Shown here one piece after another: positions 8,082 through 16,961 of a DNA stretch of 64,000 bases. Position 1 is the stretch's first letter; each line of letters opens with the position of its first letter. The stretch comes from Oryzisolibacter propanilivorax (GTDB lineage Bacteria > Pseudomonadota > Gammaproteobacteria > Burkholderiales > Burkholderiaceae_C), in assembly GCF_900103645.1 (NCBI RefSeq), contig NZ_FNHP01000002.1, positions 434,001 to 498,000 on the forward strand, read 5' to 3'. The position numbers and the translations under genes are program-made. Below the pieces are notes generated by a model. The model made no database searches. It was not told where the DNA came from and saw nothing but the letters and a program-made list of their open reading frames with translations.

Positions 8082-9160
8082 GCGCCGCCGCCGCTGCCCA
8101 GCACCTGGCCCGGCGCCAGCGCGAAGCCGCGCAGGAAGTCACGCGCCGCCAGGCGCCGGCCGCCGGCGCGCTGCAGCTCGGTCAGGCGCAGCGCCGTGCC
8201 GTCGCCGCAGGCCACGGTCACGCCTGCATCGCTTGCCAACAAAATATGGCCCGGTCCCTTGTCCTTCAACGGCGTACAGCTATCGATTTCGCAGCGCCAA
8301 AGCTTCAGCGCCTCGCCATCCAGGGTGGTGCTGGCGCCGGGAAACGGGTCGAAGGCGCGCACCCGCCGGGCGATCACCGCGGCCGGTTCGCGCCAGTCGA
8401 TGGCGGCCTCGGCCTTGTCGATCTTGTGCGCGTAGGTGATGCCCTCGGCGGGCTGCGGCACGGGCCGCAGCCGGCCCTGGCGCGCGTCCTGCAGCGCCTG
8501 CACGATCAGCCGTCCGCCCAGGGCGGCCAGCCGGTCGTGCAGCGCGGCGGTGGTGTCCTGCGCGCCGATCGGCAGGCGCGCCTCCAGCAGCATGTCGCCG
8601 GTGTCCAGGCCCGCGTCCATCTGCATGATGGTCACGCCGGTCTCGGCATCGCCGGCCTCGATGGCGCGGTGGATGGGCGCCGCGCCGCGCCAGCGCGGCA
8701 GCAGGCTGGCGTGGATGTTCAGGCACCCCAGCCCTTGCCAGGCCTCCACGCTCCCCGCTGCGCGTGGTTTGCTGCCCCCGCGGGGGGCGCTCGCGCCTTC
8801 GGGCGGCCGTGCGGCGCTCAGGTCGTCCAGCACCCACTGCGGCAGGATCAGGCCGTAGGCGGCGACCACCAGCACGTCCAGGCGCGCGTCGGCCAGGGCC
8901 TGCCGGGCGGCGGCAGCGTCATCGGGGTACTTGCCGTCCAGGCGCAGGCTGCGCGGCTGGGCCACGGCGATGCTGCGCTCCAGTGCCAGCTGCTTGACCG
9001 GCGAGGCCTGCAGCTTCATGCCGCGCCCGGCCGGGCGGTCGGGCTGGGTCAGCACCAGCGGCACCGGGAAACCGGCGTCCAGCAGCGCGGCCAGCGCCAC
9101 GCGCGCGAACTCGGGGGTGCCGGCGAAGCCGACGCGCAGCGCGGCAGCAGCGCCGCTCAT
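8078..9160 (-). CDS. fmt: Methionyl-tRNA formyltransferase with two repeat-derived segments
   Basis: Formylates initiator Met-tRNA using 10-formyl-THF; it pairs with def, which overlaps it by four bases. Core motifs are present: [14 protein letters not shown] (10-23), [14 protein letters not shown] (37-50), [20 protein letters not shown] (148-167, with catalytic Asn148/His150) and [10 protein letters not shown]. At 360 residues it is about 45 longer than E. coli Fmt. A 31-residue Ser/Pro/Gly-rich stretch at 113-143, before GCLNIHASL, is encoded by a GC-rich palindromic repeat. A second unusual stretch ([17 protein letters not shown]) near the C-terminal domain coincides with a dispersed repeat A copy. 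Both stay in frame, and all catalytic motifs are intact, so the enzyme is probably active. Confidence 0.95.
   Translation of the reverse strand: MSGAAAALRVGFAGTPEFARVALAALLDAGFPVPLVLTQPDRPAGRGMKLQASPVKQLALERSIAVAQPRSLRLDGKYPDDAAAARQALADARLDVLVVAAYGLILPQWVLDDLSAARPPEGASAPRGGSKPRAAGSVEAWQGLGCLNIHASLLPRWRGAAPIHRAIEAGDAETGVTIMQMDAGLDTGDMLLEARLPIGAQDTTAALHDRLAALGGRLIVQALQDARQGRLRPVPQPAEGITYAHKIDKAEAAIDWREPAAVIARRVRAFDPFPGASTTLDGEALKLWRCEIDSCTPLKDKGPGHILLASDAGVTVACGDGTALRLTELQRAGGRRLAARDFLRGFALAPGQVLGSGGGA
8238..8294 (+). repeat. Dispersed repeat A, copy 3, inside fmt
   Basis: Within the coding sequence of fmt, written on the plus strand, it runs ACAAAATATGGCCC, then CCCTTGTCCTTCAACGGCG, then CAGCTATCGATTTCG, the same order as intergenic copies at 44520 and 61661. 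It is visibly more A/T-rich than the surrounding gene and keeps the frame. Confidence 0.75.
8732..8824. repeat. GC-rich palindromic repeat C inserted in frame in fmt
   Basis: This 93-base stretch contains CCCCCGCGGGGGGCG and GCGCTCGCGCCTTCGGGC, which can fold into strong stems, plus CCACGC...GCGTGG. It encodes the 31 extra residues of Fmt ([15 protein letters not shown] and beyond), absent from typical family members. Related GC-rich hairpins with GAAGGCGC / GCGCCTTC arms are common in Comamonadaceae intergenic regions; one also sits inside rnpA at 36475-36511. Confidence 0.7.
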
Positions 9161-9675
9161 GCGCGCTCTGCCTGCTGGGCCTTGTGCTGCTTCAGCAGCT
9201 TGGTCTTGATGCGCCCGCGCTTCAGGGGTGAGAGGTATTCCACGAACACCTTGCCCTGCAGGTGGTCCAGCTCGTGCTGGATGCACACCGCTAGCAGGCC
9301 CTCGGCCTCGATGGTGCGCTCGACCCCGTCGGCGTCCTGGGCGCGCACGCGCACCGCCAGCGAGCGTTCGACGCCATCGTAGATGCCGGGCACGGACAGG
9401 CAGCCTTCCTCGCCCACGCGCGTCTCGGGGCTGGACCAGGTGATCTCGGGGTTGACCAGCACCAGAGGCTCGTCGCGCTCCTCGGACACGTCGATGACCA
9501 CGATGCGCTCGTGCACGTCCACCTGCGTGGCGGCCAGGCCGATGCCCTTGGCGTCGTACATGGTCTCGAACATGTCGGCGACGATGGCGCGCACGCGGTC
9601 ATCGACGGCAGCAACGGGCTGGGCGACCTGGTGCAGGCGCGGATCGGGAAAGCAGAGGATGGGAAGAAGGGCCAT
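9157..9675 (-). CDS. def: Peptide deformylase
   Basis: A 172-residue metallo-enzyme that removes the N-formyl group from nascent proteins. The three family motifs are intact: GIGLAATQV (GxGxAAxQ), EEGCLSVPG (EGCLS, with the Cys metal ligand) and CIQHELDHL (QHExDHL, two His ligands and catalytic Glu). I chose ATG 9675 because it gives the classical [13 protein letters not shown] beginning; an in-frame ATG at 9708 adds 11 residues without family support. It heads the def-fmt-azlC-azlD operon. Confidence 0.97.
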   Translation of the reverse strand: MALLPILCFPDPRLHQVAQPVAAVDDRVRAIVADMFETMYDAKGIGLAATQVDVHERIVVIDVSEERDEPLVLVNPEITWSSPETRVGEEGCLSVPGIYDGVERSLAVRVRAQDADGVERTIEAEGLLAVCIQHELDHLQGKVFVEYLSPLKRGRIKTKLLKQHKAQQAERA

Positions 9676-9842
9676 GACAACAGACGGGTATTGCGACATT
9701 TTCGCCACTTCCAGCTGGGGCGGCGGCGGGGCGCCGCAATAATCGTTGCTGGTTCAAGGGCTTGCAACCAGAATCGCCGCGGCGTCTGGCACGTGGCGGC
9801 GGGCTGCGGCCGCAACGCTTGGGCGAGAGGGTCAATTTTCCG

Positions 9843-11042
9843 ATGCATCACCACCGTCACCACCTTGGCGCCGCGCTGGCGCTGGCCGCGCTGCTGGCCG
9901 CACCGGCCGCCGGTGCGCAGGCCCAGGCCCATCCCGTCACCGCGCAGCAGCGCTCCACGGCGCAGCAGGTGGCCGCGCAGGGCGTGCCGCTGGCCGATCT
10001 CAGCCCCGCGGCGCCCGACACCTACGTGGTGCGCCCGGGCGACACGCTGTGGGCGATCTCGGCGCTGTACCTGCAGCAGCCCTGGCGCTGGCCCGAGCTG
10101 TGGGGCATGAACCTGCAGCACATCGTCAACCCGCACCTGATCTACCCCGGCCAGATGCTCTATCTGGAGCGCCTGGACGGCCGCGCCCGCCTGCGCACCA
10201 CCCCGCCCGGCAGCGCCGGCGCGCTGGAAACCGTGCGCGTGTCGCCGCGCACGCGCAGTGAAAGCCTGTCGGCCAGCGCCGTGCCGACGCTGCAGCCGCA
10301 CCTGATCGAGCCCTTCCTGGCCGAGCCGCTGGTGGTCGACGAGCTGACGCTGGCGCAGGCGCCGCGCATCGTCGCCGCGCGCGATGAGCGCGTCATCATG
10401 GCCAGCGGCGACCGGGTCTATGCGCGTGGCCCGCAGGGCAGCCCGCTGGAGCCGGGCGCGCCGCGCCAGTGGCGCATCTTCCGCAACGCCACGGCGCTGA
10501 AGGACCCGGTGACCGGCGCCGTGCTGGGCTGGGAGGCGCAGTACGTCGGCCAGGCCACGCTGGTGCGCGGCGAGGCCGTCGAGCTGCCGCCGAACGCGCG
10601 CCAGGGCGACCAGCCCGAGCCGGTGCCGGCCACGGTGCAACTGCTGCGCACCAAGGAAGAGGCGCGCGTGGGCGACCGGCTGCTGCCCGCGCCCGAGCGC
10701 ACCTTCACCAACTACGCGCCGCACGCGCCGCGGGACGAGGTCGAGGCGGCGGTGGTCTCGCTGTACGGCAGCGCCGCGGTGCGCTATGCCGGGCAGAACT
10801 CGGTCGTCGCCATCAACCGCGGCAGCGACGACGGCATGGAGCCCGGACATGTGCTGCGGCTGCTCACGCGCGGGCGCCGCGTGGTCGACAAGACCGACGA
10901 GGACCGCGCCACGTTGCGCCTGCCCAGCGAGGCCAACGGCCTGGCGATGGTGTTCCGCACCTTCGAGCGCGTGTCCTATGCGCTGGTGCTGCAGGCGCAG
11001 GAGCCGGTGGTCATCGGCGACCGGCTGGTCAACCCGGACTGA
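9843..11042 (+). CDS. LysM-domain cell-wall protein
   Basis: A 399-residue secreted protein. After a short His-rich start (MHHHRHH) comes a signal peptide (ALALAALLAAPAAGAQA, about 11-27). A LysM peptidoglycan-binding domain follows at 60-110 (TYVVRPGDTLWAISALYLQQ...NPHLIYPGQMLYL). The rest, about 290 residues, is a conserved uncharacterised region, with no catalytic motif that I can see. The gene diverges from def and precedes dprA, an arrangement conserved in many beta-proteobacteria. Such proteins are presumed envelope or wall-associated; a specific role is not known. Confidence 0.85.
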   Translation: MHHHRHHLGAALALAALLAAPAAGAQAQAHPVTAQQRSTAQQVAAQGVPLADLSPAAPDTYVVRPGDTLWAISALYLQQPWRWPELWGMNLQHIVNPHLIYPGQMLYLERLDGRARLRTTPPGSAGALETVRVSPRTRSESLSASAVPTLQPHLIEPFLAEPLVVDELTLAQAPRIVAARDERVIMASGDRVYARGPQGSPLEPGAPRQWRIFRNATALKDPVTGAVLGWEAQYVGQATLVRGEAVELPPNARQGDQPEPVPATVQLLRTKEEARVGDRLLPAPERTFTNYAPHAPRDEVEAAVVSLYGSAAVRYAGQNSVVAINRGSDDGMEPGHVLRLLTRGRRVVDKTDEDRATLRLPSEANGLAMVFRTFERVSYALVLQAQEPVVIGDRLVNPD

Positions 11043-11169
11043 CGCGGCATGCGTGCCGCCCGCTGCGCCGGGTGCTGCCGGCCCAACCGCCGGCTGTGCG
11101 CCGGACCCGCGCGCCGCGCGCTGCCGGGTGGCCGCGTGTCTGCGGCGCCATCCGCGGGCGCGTGACGCC

Positions 11170-12342
11170 ATGCAGCACGACGAACTCGCCGCCTGGCTGC
11201 GCCTGACGACCACGCCCGGCGTGGGCCGCACCAGCGCGCGGCGCCTGCTGGCCGCCTTCGGCCTGCCGCAGGCGGTGTTCGCGCAGGACCTAGACGCCTG
11301 GCGCGCCTGCATCGGCGGCGCGCCGGCGCAGGCGCTGGCCCGACCACCGGAAGGCCTGCCGGCGCTGCTGGCGCAGACCTGGGACTGGCTGCATCCGGGC
11401 GGCAGCGCGGCGCCCGAGGACGATGCGCGCGCCATCGTCACCCTGGGCGACGCCGCCTATCCGCCGGCCTTGCTGGACACCGCCGATCCGCCGCTGCTGC
11501 TGTATGTGCGCGGCCCGGCGGCGCTGCTGCACGGCGGCGGCGCGCGGCCGTTCGCGCCGGCGCGCTGCCTGGCCATCGTCGGCAGCCGCAACCCCACGGC
11601 GCAGGGCGCCGAGCATGCGCGCCGCTTCGCCCAGGCGCTGCGCGCGCAGGGGCTGTGCATCGTCTCCGGGCTGGCGCTGGGCGTGGACGCGGCGGCGCAC
11701 GAGGGCGCGCTGGCCGCCGCTGCCGGCCCGGGCGACGCAGACACCGCGGCCACCATCGCCGTCGTCGGCACCGGGCTGGACCGGGTCTATCCGCGCGCTC
11801 ACCACGCGCTGGCGCGGCGCATCGTGCAGCGCGGCCTGCTGGTCAGCGAATACCCGCTGGGCACGCCGCCGCTGCCGGCGCACTTTCCGCAGCGCAACCG
11901 CATCATCTCCGGGCTGTCGCAGGGCACGCTGGTGGTCGAGGCGGCGCTGGCCTCGGGCTCGCTGATCACCGCGCGCCTGGCGGCCGAGCAGGGGCGCGAG
12001 GTGTTCGCCATCCCCGGCTCGGTGCACGCGCCGCAGTCGCGCGGCTGCCATGCGCTGATCCGCGACGGCGCCAAGCTGGTGGAGTCGGCGCAGGACGTGC
12101 TGGAAGAGCTGCGCCTGCCCGCCGCGCCCGCTCCGCAGCCGCCGGCCGGGGCGGCCGCGGCCTCTGGCGCCGACGACCCGGTGCTGGACGCCCTGGGCCA
12201 TGACCCCACCGGCCTGGACGCGCTGACGGCGCGCACCGGCCTGGACGCCGCGCACCTGCAGGCGCGGCTGCTGGAGCTGGAGCTGGACGGGCAGGTGGCG
12301 CGCCTGCCGGGCGGACTGTTCCAGCGCATCGGCCTGGGATGA
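11170..12342 (+). CDS. dprA: DNA-processing protein DprA (Smf)
   Basis: A 390-residue protein that loads RecA onto incoming single-stranded DNA during natural transformation. The Rossmann-fold DprA domain is complete: IVGSRNPTAQG, VSGLALGVDAAAH, VVGTGLDRVYP, SEYPLGTPPLPAHFPQRNR, VVEAALASGSLITA and GREVFAIPGS. A C-terminal winged-helix domain (LDALGHDPTGLDALTARTGL...) follows an Ala/Pro-rich linker. ATG 11170 starts MQHDELAAWLRL, the usual DprA N terminus. It is 127 bases beyond the LysM gene on the same strand. Confidence 0.96.
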   Translation: MQHDELAAWLRLTTTPGVGRTSARRLLAAFGLPQAVFAQDLDAWRACIGGAPAQALARPPEGLPALLAQTWDWLHPGGSAAPEDDARAIVTLGDAAYPPALLDTADPPLLLYVRGPAALLHGGGARPFAPARCLAIVGSRNPTAQGAEHARRFAQALRAQGLCIVSGLALGVDAAAHEGALAAAAGPGDADTAATIAVVGTGLDRVYPRAHHALARRIVQRGLLVSEYPLGTPPLPAHFPQRNRIISGLSQGTLVVEAALASGSLITARLAAEQGREVFAIPGSVHAPQSRGCHALIRDGAKLVESAQDVLEELRLPAAPAPQPPAGAAAASGADDPVLDALGHDPTGLDALTARTGLDAAHLQARLLELELDGQVARLPGGLFQRIGLG

Positions 12343-12365
12343 GACCGGCACGCGGTTACCTGCCT

Positions 12366-12425
12366 GAAACTATTGTTTTGATAGCTTCAGGTCCTTGATC
12401 TACAAGGGTTTGAGTTATTTTTCAT
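12366..12425 (+). repeat. Dispersed repeat A, copy 4
   Basis: Between the convergent dprA and diguanylate cyclase genes. Reverse orientation: ACTATTGTTTTGATAGC, then GGTCCTTGATCTACAAGGG, then an A/T-rich end that includes the last codons of the cyclase gene. Its two hairpins may serve as a bidirectional stop signal; no separate terminator is visible here. Confidence 0.75.
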
Positions 12426-14022
12426 CCACATCCAGCGTCGTGGCGCATAACCGGTTGCGGCCGCCGTGCTTGGCGGCATACAGCTGCGCGTCGGCTGCGG
12501 CCAGCAGCTCGGGCGCGGCGTGCTCGCCGCCTTGCAGCGTGACCACGCCGATGCTGACGCTCAGCCGCGGCCAGGGCGCCAGGGCGTTGGGCAGCGCCAG
12601 TTCCTGCACCGCGGCGCGGATGCGCTCGGCCATGTCGCGGGCATCGCCTGCGCCGGTGCCGGGCAGCAGGCAGACGAATTCTTCGCCGCCGTAGCGCGCC
12701 GCCAGGTCGGTGCTGCGCCCGGCATGGCGCGCCAGCAGCCGTGCCACGGCGCGCAGGTAGTCGTCGCCGGTGGCATGGCCGTAGTGGTCGTTGACGTGCT
12801 TGAAGTGGTCCAGGTCGACAAACAGCAGCGACAGCGCCTCGCCGCTGCGCAGCGCGCGCGCGTGCTCGCGCGCCAGGACGTGGTCGAAATGGCGCCGGTT
12901 CGCCAAGCGCGTCAGGCCGTCGGTGCGGCTTTGCTGCGCCAGCTCGTCATGCGCCGTCTGCAGCGCCTGCTGCTGCTGTGCCATCAGGGCATGGCTGTCG
13001 GCCAGCTGGCGCAGCAGCCGGCGGTGGTGGCGCAGCGCGGCGAATGCCGCCAGCGCCAGCAGTCCCGCGGTTGCGCTGGCGGCCTGCAGCAGCGTGCGCT
13101 GGCTGCGCTGGCTGACGTAGCGCTCGATCAGCTGGCGCTCGCCGTCCAGGTGCTGCTGCAGCGAGGGCGCGATGTCGATGACACGCAGGTAGCGGTCGAA
13201 GGCGGCGACCACGCGCTGGTGCTGCGGCGTGGGGCTGAAATAGAACCGGTAGCCATTGGCGTGCTCGTACAGCGTGTGCACGGCGTGCAGGTCGAACAGC
13301 CGGTGGCGGTAGCGCTGCTCGGAGAAGAAGTCGCCGTTGAACACCGCCGCGTCGATGGCGCCGTCGCGCAGTGCATCGAACAGGCCGCCGCGCGCAAAGC
13401 TTTGCCGGTAAGTCACCAGCTGCCCCTCGGGAACGATCTGGCGCAGCAGCGGCACCAGCGCCACGCCTTCCACCACGCCCACGCGCAGCCGCGCCAGATC
13501 GGCGGTGGTCTTGAGGTCCAACCGCCGGCCCTTGCGCGCAATGACCGCGTAGTGGCTGTCGTAGAACGGCGCGCTGAACAGGCCCAGCTGCTCTCGCTCG
13601 GGCAGGTGGCTGAGCGGCATGAAGACATCGATGTGGCCCTGCTGCACCTGCTCGATCTTCTGCGGCACGCTTAGCTCGTGCGCCGGCACGAACTCGATGC
13701 GCAGGCCGAGCTGGCCGGAGATGAAGCACAGCACGTCGGCGGCGATGCCGGTGTAGGTGTTCTGGCCGGCATCGAAGCTGGCCAGCGGCGGCGCATTCAC
13801 CGCCGTCACGCGCAGCGGCGGCAGGGCGTGCAGCGCCTCCAGCTCCTCAAGGTCGATGGGCACCGGCTCGAGCAGCCGGATGCGTTCGGCGCCGTTGCAT
13901 TGCACCGCCGTCGCCATGGCACCGGCGGGCAGCAGCGCCAGCGCCAGCAGCCAAGTCCACAGGTTCCACCATGCGCACATGCTCCGGCGCGCAGCACAGG
14001 TCGGGCAGGCGAGGGTGGTCAT
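12415..14022 (-). CDS. Diguanylate cyclase with periplasmic solute-binding sensor domain
   Basis: A 535-residue membrane sensor that should make cyclic di-GMP. Domains in order: signal or anchor helix (LWTWLLALALLPAG, about 20-35); a periplasmic SBP_bac_3-like domain (about 65-295; GIAADVLCFISGQLGLRIEF, DVFMPLSHLPE); a membrane helix (LLALAAFAAL); a short coiled segment; and a GGDEF domain. The active-site motif is GGEEF at 445-449, and an RxxD product-inhibition site (RSTD, 436-439) sits five residues before it, so it should be active and feedback-inhibited. An ATG at 13980 is an alternative start. It diverges from crtX, sharing the 14023-14265 gap; its ligand is unknown. Confidence 0.92.
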   Translation of the reverse strand: MTTLACPTCAARRSMCAWWNLWTWLLALALLPAGAMATAVQCNGAERIRLLEPVPIDLEELEALHALPPLRVTAVNAPPLASFDAGQNTYTGIAADVLCFISGQLGLRIEFVPAHELSVPQKIEQVQQGHIDVFMPLSHLPEREQLGLFSAPFYDSHYAVIARKGRRLDLKTTADLARLRVGVVEGVALVPLLRQIVPEGQLVTYRQSFARGGLFDALRDGAIDAAVFNGDFFSEQRYRHRLFDLHAVHTLYEHANGYRFYFSPTPQHQRVVAAFDRYLRVIDIAPSLQQHLDGERQLIERYVSQRSQRTLLQAASATAGLLALAAFAALRHHRRLLRQLADSHALMAQQQQALQTAHDELAQQSRTDGLTRLANRRHFDHVLAREHARALRSGEALSLLFVDLDHFKHVNDHYGHATGDDYLRAVARLLARHAGRSTDLAARYGGEEFVCLLPGTGAGDARDMAERIRAAVQELALPNALAPWPRLSVSIGVVTLQGGEHAAPELLAAADAQLYAAKHGGRNRLCATTLDVDEK

Positions 14023-14265
14023 GGAACAGGAAAGCAGGAAAAAGGCGCAGATGTGTCCAGCACGCATCATCGTCGGTAAACGGCGCACAACCGTCTTCCA
14101 ACAGTCAACAAGCTTCAATCTTGCAAGACCAAGTGCGGCGTGTCCTGGCCGCCGCAGGCAGCGCCGCATGGGGGGCAACTCGACCAGCGCCAGGACGGCC
14201 GTGTCCGGGCCGTCGCACGCCCGACACGGGCTTGGGCCAGAATGGCCTGGACCGACCTTGCGACC
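14023..14265. promoter_or_regulatory. Divergent intergenic region between the diguanylate cyclase and crtX
   Basis: This 243-base gap must hold the promoters for the cyclase (minus) and the carotenoid operon (plus). I see a 10-base perfect palindrome TCTTGCAAGA at 14119-14128 in a locally A/T-richer stretch. No clear -35/-10 pair stands out, and I see no binding site for a known carotenoid regulator. In-frame ATGs at 14140 and 14242 upstream of crtX make the exact leader length uncertain. Confidence 0.4.
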
Positions 14266-15756
14266 ATGACCCATTTCGCCGTCATTGCCCCTGTCTTTCC
14301 CAGCCACGTGCGCGCCCTGGAGGCGCTGGCTGGCGCGCTGCTGGCGCGCGGCCACCGCGTGAGCTGGCTGGCGCCGGCCGATGTGGGCGGGCTGCTGCGC
14401 ACGCCGGGCATCGAACTCCACGCGCTGGGCGCCGCCACGCACCCGCCGGGCAGCCTGGCTGGCATGGTGGCGCGCGCCGCGCGCCCGGGCGGGCCGCTGG
14501 GCCTGCGCCGCGTCATCCAGGACATGGCCGGCGCCACCGACATGCTGTGCCGCGAGGCGCCGCCGCTGCTGTCGCGCCTGGGCGTGCAGGCGGTGCTGGC
14601 CGACCAGATGGAGGCGGCCGGCGGCCTGGTGGCCGAGCACCTGGGACTGCCGTGGGTGTCGGTGGCCTGCGCGCTGCCCGTGAACCGCGAACCCGCGCTG
14701 CCGCTGCCGGTGATGCACTGGGGCCATGCGGACCACGAGATGGGCCTGCGCATGAACGAAGGCAGCGCGCAGGTCTATGACCGGCTGATGGCGCCGCACG
14801 CCCGCGTGGTGGCGCACTGGGCGGCTGCGTGGGGCCTGGCGCCGCGCACGCGCATCGACCAGTGCCTGTCGCCCCGGCTGCAGCTGTCGCAGACCGTGGC
14901 GGGGTTCGACTTCCCGCGCCGTGACGGGGCGCTGCAGCACGTCGGGCCGCTGCGCGCGCCCGAGGCCACGCACGCCGCCGAGGACGACTCGGCCCTGGCT
15001 GCGCATGCGCCGGGACTGACGCGCACGCGGCCGTTCGTCTTCGCCTCGCTGGGCACGCTGCAGGGCGGGCGCATGGGGCTGTTCACACGCATCGCCCGCG
15101 CCTGCCGCGCGCTCGACGTGCAGCTGCTGGTGGCGCACTGCGACGCACTGAATACGCACCAGGCCGAAGCGCTGCGCCGCGCCGGCGCCACCTGGGTGAC
15201 GGGTTTCGCGCCGCAGGCGGCGGCGGTAGCGCGTGCCGACGTGGTGGTGACGCACGGCGGGTTGAACACGGTGATGGACGCGCTGGCCGCCGGCACGCCG
15301 ATGCTGGTGCTGCCCATCGCCTTCGACCAGCCCGGCTGCGCGGCGCGCGTGCTGCGCAGCGGCGCCGGGCTGCGCGTGTTGCCGGCGCTGGCGACCACCG
15401 GCGCACTGCGCCGCGCGCTGGCGCGGCTGCTGGCCGAGCCGTCGTTCCGCACCGCGGCGCGGGCGCTGGCTCCGCAGGTGCGCGCCGCTGGCGGCGCCGA
15501 GCGCGCGGCGGATCTGATCGAGGAGCTGCTTGGCGCGGGCTTTGCCGCCAAATGCGCGGCCACCGTACCGGCAATGCCAACGCCGGCAACGTGCGCCGCG
15601 GCATTGGCTCAAAGCCACGTGGCAGGGCGCGCCGTGCCAGCGCGCACAACGCATGCAATGCCTGCATCCGCACCAGCCGATAAGGCACACACGCCGGCGG
15701 GTGCCGCAGCGGCATCGCTGGGTCCACCCTCGCCCACTCCGGGCGCCGTCTCATGA
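14266..15756 (+). CDS. crtX: CrtX-type carotenoid (zeaxanthin) glycosyltransferase
   Basis: A 496-residue GT1-family glycosyltransferase, expected to glucosylate the hydroxyl groups of zeaxanthin using UDP-glucose. The N terminus has the acceptor-side start FAVIAPVFPSHVRALEALA, and the C-terminal domain has the nucleotide-sugar signature THGGLNTVMDALAAGTPMLV followed by the FDQPGCAARV motif. The assignment as CrtX relies strongly on context: it heads a crtX-crtY-crtI-crtB run. The last roughly 70 residues (after about 425) are a low-complexity Ala/Pro/Thr tail beyond the usual CrtX end. The stop overlaps the crtY start (ATGA). ATG 14266 gives the family-like N terminus. Confidence 0.88.
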   Translation: MTHFAVIAPVFPSHVRALEALAGALLARGHRVSWLAPADVGGLLRTPGIELHALGAATHPPGSLAGMVARAARPGGPLGLRRVIQDMAGATDMLCREAPPLLSRLGVQAVLADQMEAAGGLVAEHLGLPWVSVACALPVNREPALPLPVMHWGHADHEMGLRMNEGSAQVYDRLMAPHARVVAHWAAAWGLAPRTRIDQCLSPRLQLSQTVAGFDFPRRDGALQHVGPLRAPEATHAAEDDSALAAHAPGLTRTRPFVFASLGTLQGGRMGLFTRIARACRALDVQLLVAHCDALNTHQAEALRRAGATWVTGFAPQAAAVARADVVVTHGGLNTVMDALAAGTPMLVLPIAFDQPGCAARVLRSGAGLRVLPALATTGALRRALARLLAEPSFRTAARALAPQVRAAGGAERAADLIEELLGAGFAAKCAATVPAMPTPATCAAALAQSHVAGRAVPARTTHAMPASAPADKAHTPAGAAAASLGPPSPTPGAVS

Positions 15757-16961
15757 ACCCCGTTGCCAACCCTGCTGAGCCGCTGGACCTGCTGCTGGTC
15801 GGCGCCGGCCTGGCCAACGGGCTGATCGCGCTGCACCTGGCCGCGCACCGCCCGGACGTACGCTTCGCGCTGCTGGAGGTGGGCGACGCGCCCGGCGGCA
15901 ACCACACCTGGTCGTTCCACGACAGCGACCTGGACGCCGCCGGCCACGCACTGCTGGTGCCCTGCGTGGCGCACCGCTGGCCAGGCTATGGCGTGCGCTT
16001 TCCGCAGCGCACGCGGCGCCTGGCGGGAGGCTATGCCTCGGTGACGTCCGAACGCTTCGCCGCCGTGCTGCGCGAGCGCCTGGGGCCTCGGCTGCACTGC
16101 AGCGCCCCGTCCGCGCAGGTCGAGGCCACGCGCGTCGTGCTGCAGGATGGCCGCACGCTGCATGCGCGCTGCGTGCTGGACGGGCGCGGCGCGCGCGCCA
16201 GCGCGCACCTGGCGCTGGGCTTTCAATCGTTCGTCGGCCAGGAGGTGCGCACGCAGGCGCCGCACGGCCTGGCCGAGCCGGTCCTGATGGACGCCACCGT
16301 GGCGCAGCACGGCGCTTACCGCTTCGTCTACGTGCTGCCGCTGGCCGCCGACCGGCTGCTGGTAGAGGACACCTACTACGCCGACGGCGACGCGCTGGAC
16401 GCCGCCGCGCTGCGCGCGCGCATCGGCGCCTACGTGCAGCAGCAGGGCTGGGCCATCGCCGAGGTGCTGCGCGAGGAGCGCGGCGTGCTGCCCATCGTGC
16501 TGGCCGGCGACGCGCAGGACTTCTGGGCCGAGTCGGAGGGCGGCGCAGTGCCGGTGGGCTTGGCGGCCGGACTGTTCCACCCCACCACCGGCTACTCGCT
16601 GCCCGATGCGGCGCGGCTGGCCGCGCGTATCGGCACGCTGCAGGACTGGTCTCACGCGCAGGTGCGCGCGGCAGTGCGCGCGCACGCGCTGGCCGCGTGG
16701 GACGATCGCGGCTTTTTCCGGATGCTGAACCGCATGCTGTTCCTGGCGGCCGAGCCCACCGAGCGCTGGCGCGTGATGCAGCGCTTTTATGGCCTGCCGG
16801 CGCCGCTGATCGAGCGCTTCTATGCCGCGCGCCTGACCTGGGCCGACCGGCTGCGCCTGGTCAGCGGCCGCCCGCCCGTGCCGCTGCTGGCCGCCGCGCG
16901 CGCCGCCAGCGCCACCGGACTGCGTGGCGCCCCGGCCACCCCACGGAGACACCCGGCATGA
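15753..16961 (+). CDS. crtY: Lycopene beta-cyclase
   Basis: A 402-residue FAD/NAD(P)-binding enzyme that closes both ends of lycopene to give beta-carotene. The dinucleotide fold is LLLVGAGLANGLIALHL (14-30), followed by family motifs GGNHTWSFHDSDL and, late in the protein, FHPTTGYSLPDAARLA, typical of the CrtY type found in proteobacteria such as Pantoea. It overlaps crtX upstream and crtI downstream by four bases each. Confidence 0.95.
   Translation: MNPVANPAEPLDLLLVGAGLANGLIALHLAAHRPDVRFALLEVGDAPGGNHTWSFHDSDLDAAGHALLVPCVAHRWPGYGVRFPQRTRRLAGGYASVTSERFAAVLRERLGPRLHCSAPSAQVEATRVVLQDGRTLHARCVLDGRGARASAHLALGFQSFVGQEVRTQAPHGLAEPVLMDATVAQHGAYRFVYVLPLAADRLLVEDTYYADGDALDAAALRARIGAYVQQQGWAIAEVLREERGVLPIVLAGDAQDFWAESEGGAVPVGLAAGLFHPTTGYSLPDAARLAARIGTLQDWSHAQVRAAVRAHALAAWDDRGFFRMLNRMLFLAAEPTERWRVMQRFYGLPAPLIERFYAARLTWADRLRLVSGRPPVPLLAAARAASATGLRGAPATPRRHPA

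Noticed and set aside
12415-15690. Very long open frame on the minus strand running from the diguanylate cyclase across crtX
   Set aside because: Only the part up to 14022 has recognisable domains. The rest is an antisense shadow of crtX, common in very high-GC DNA.
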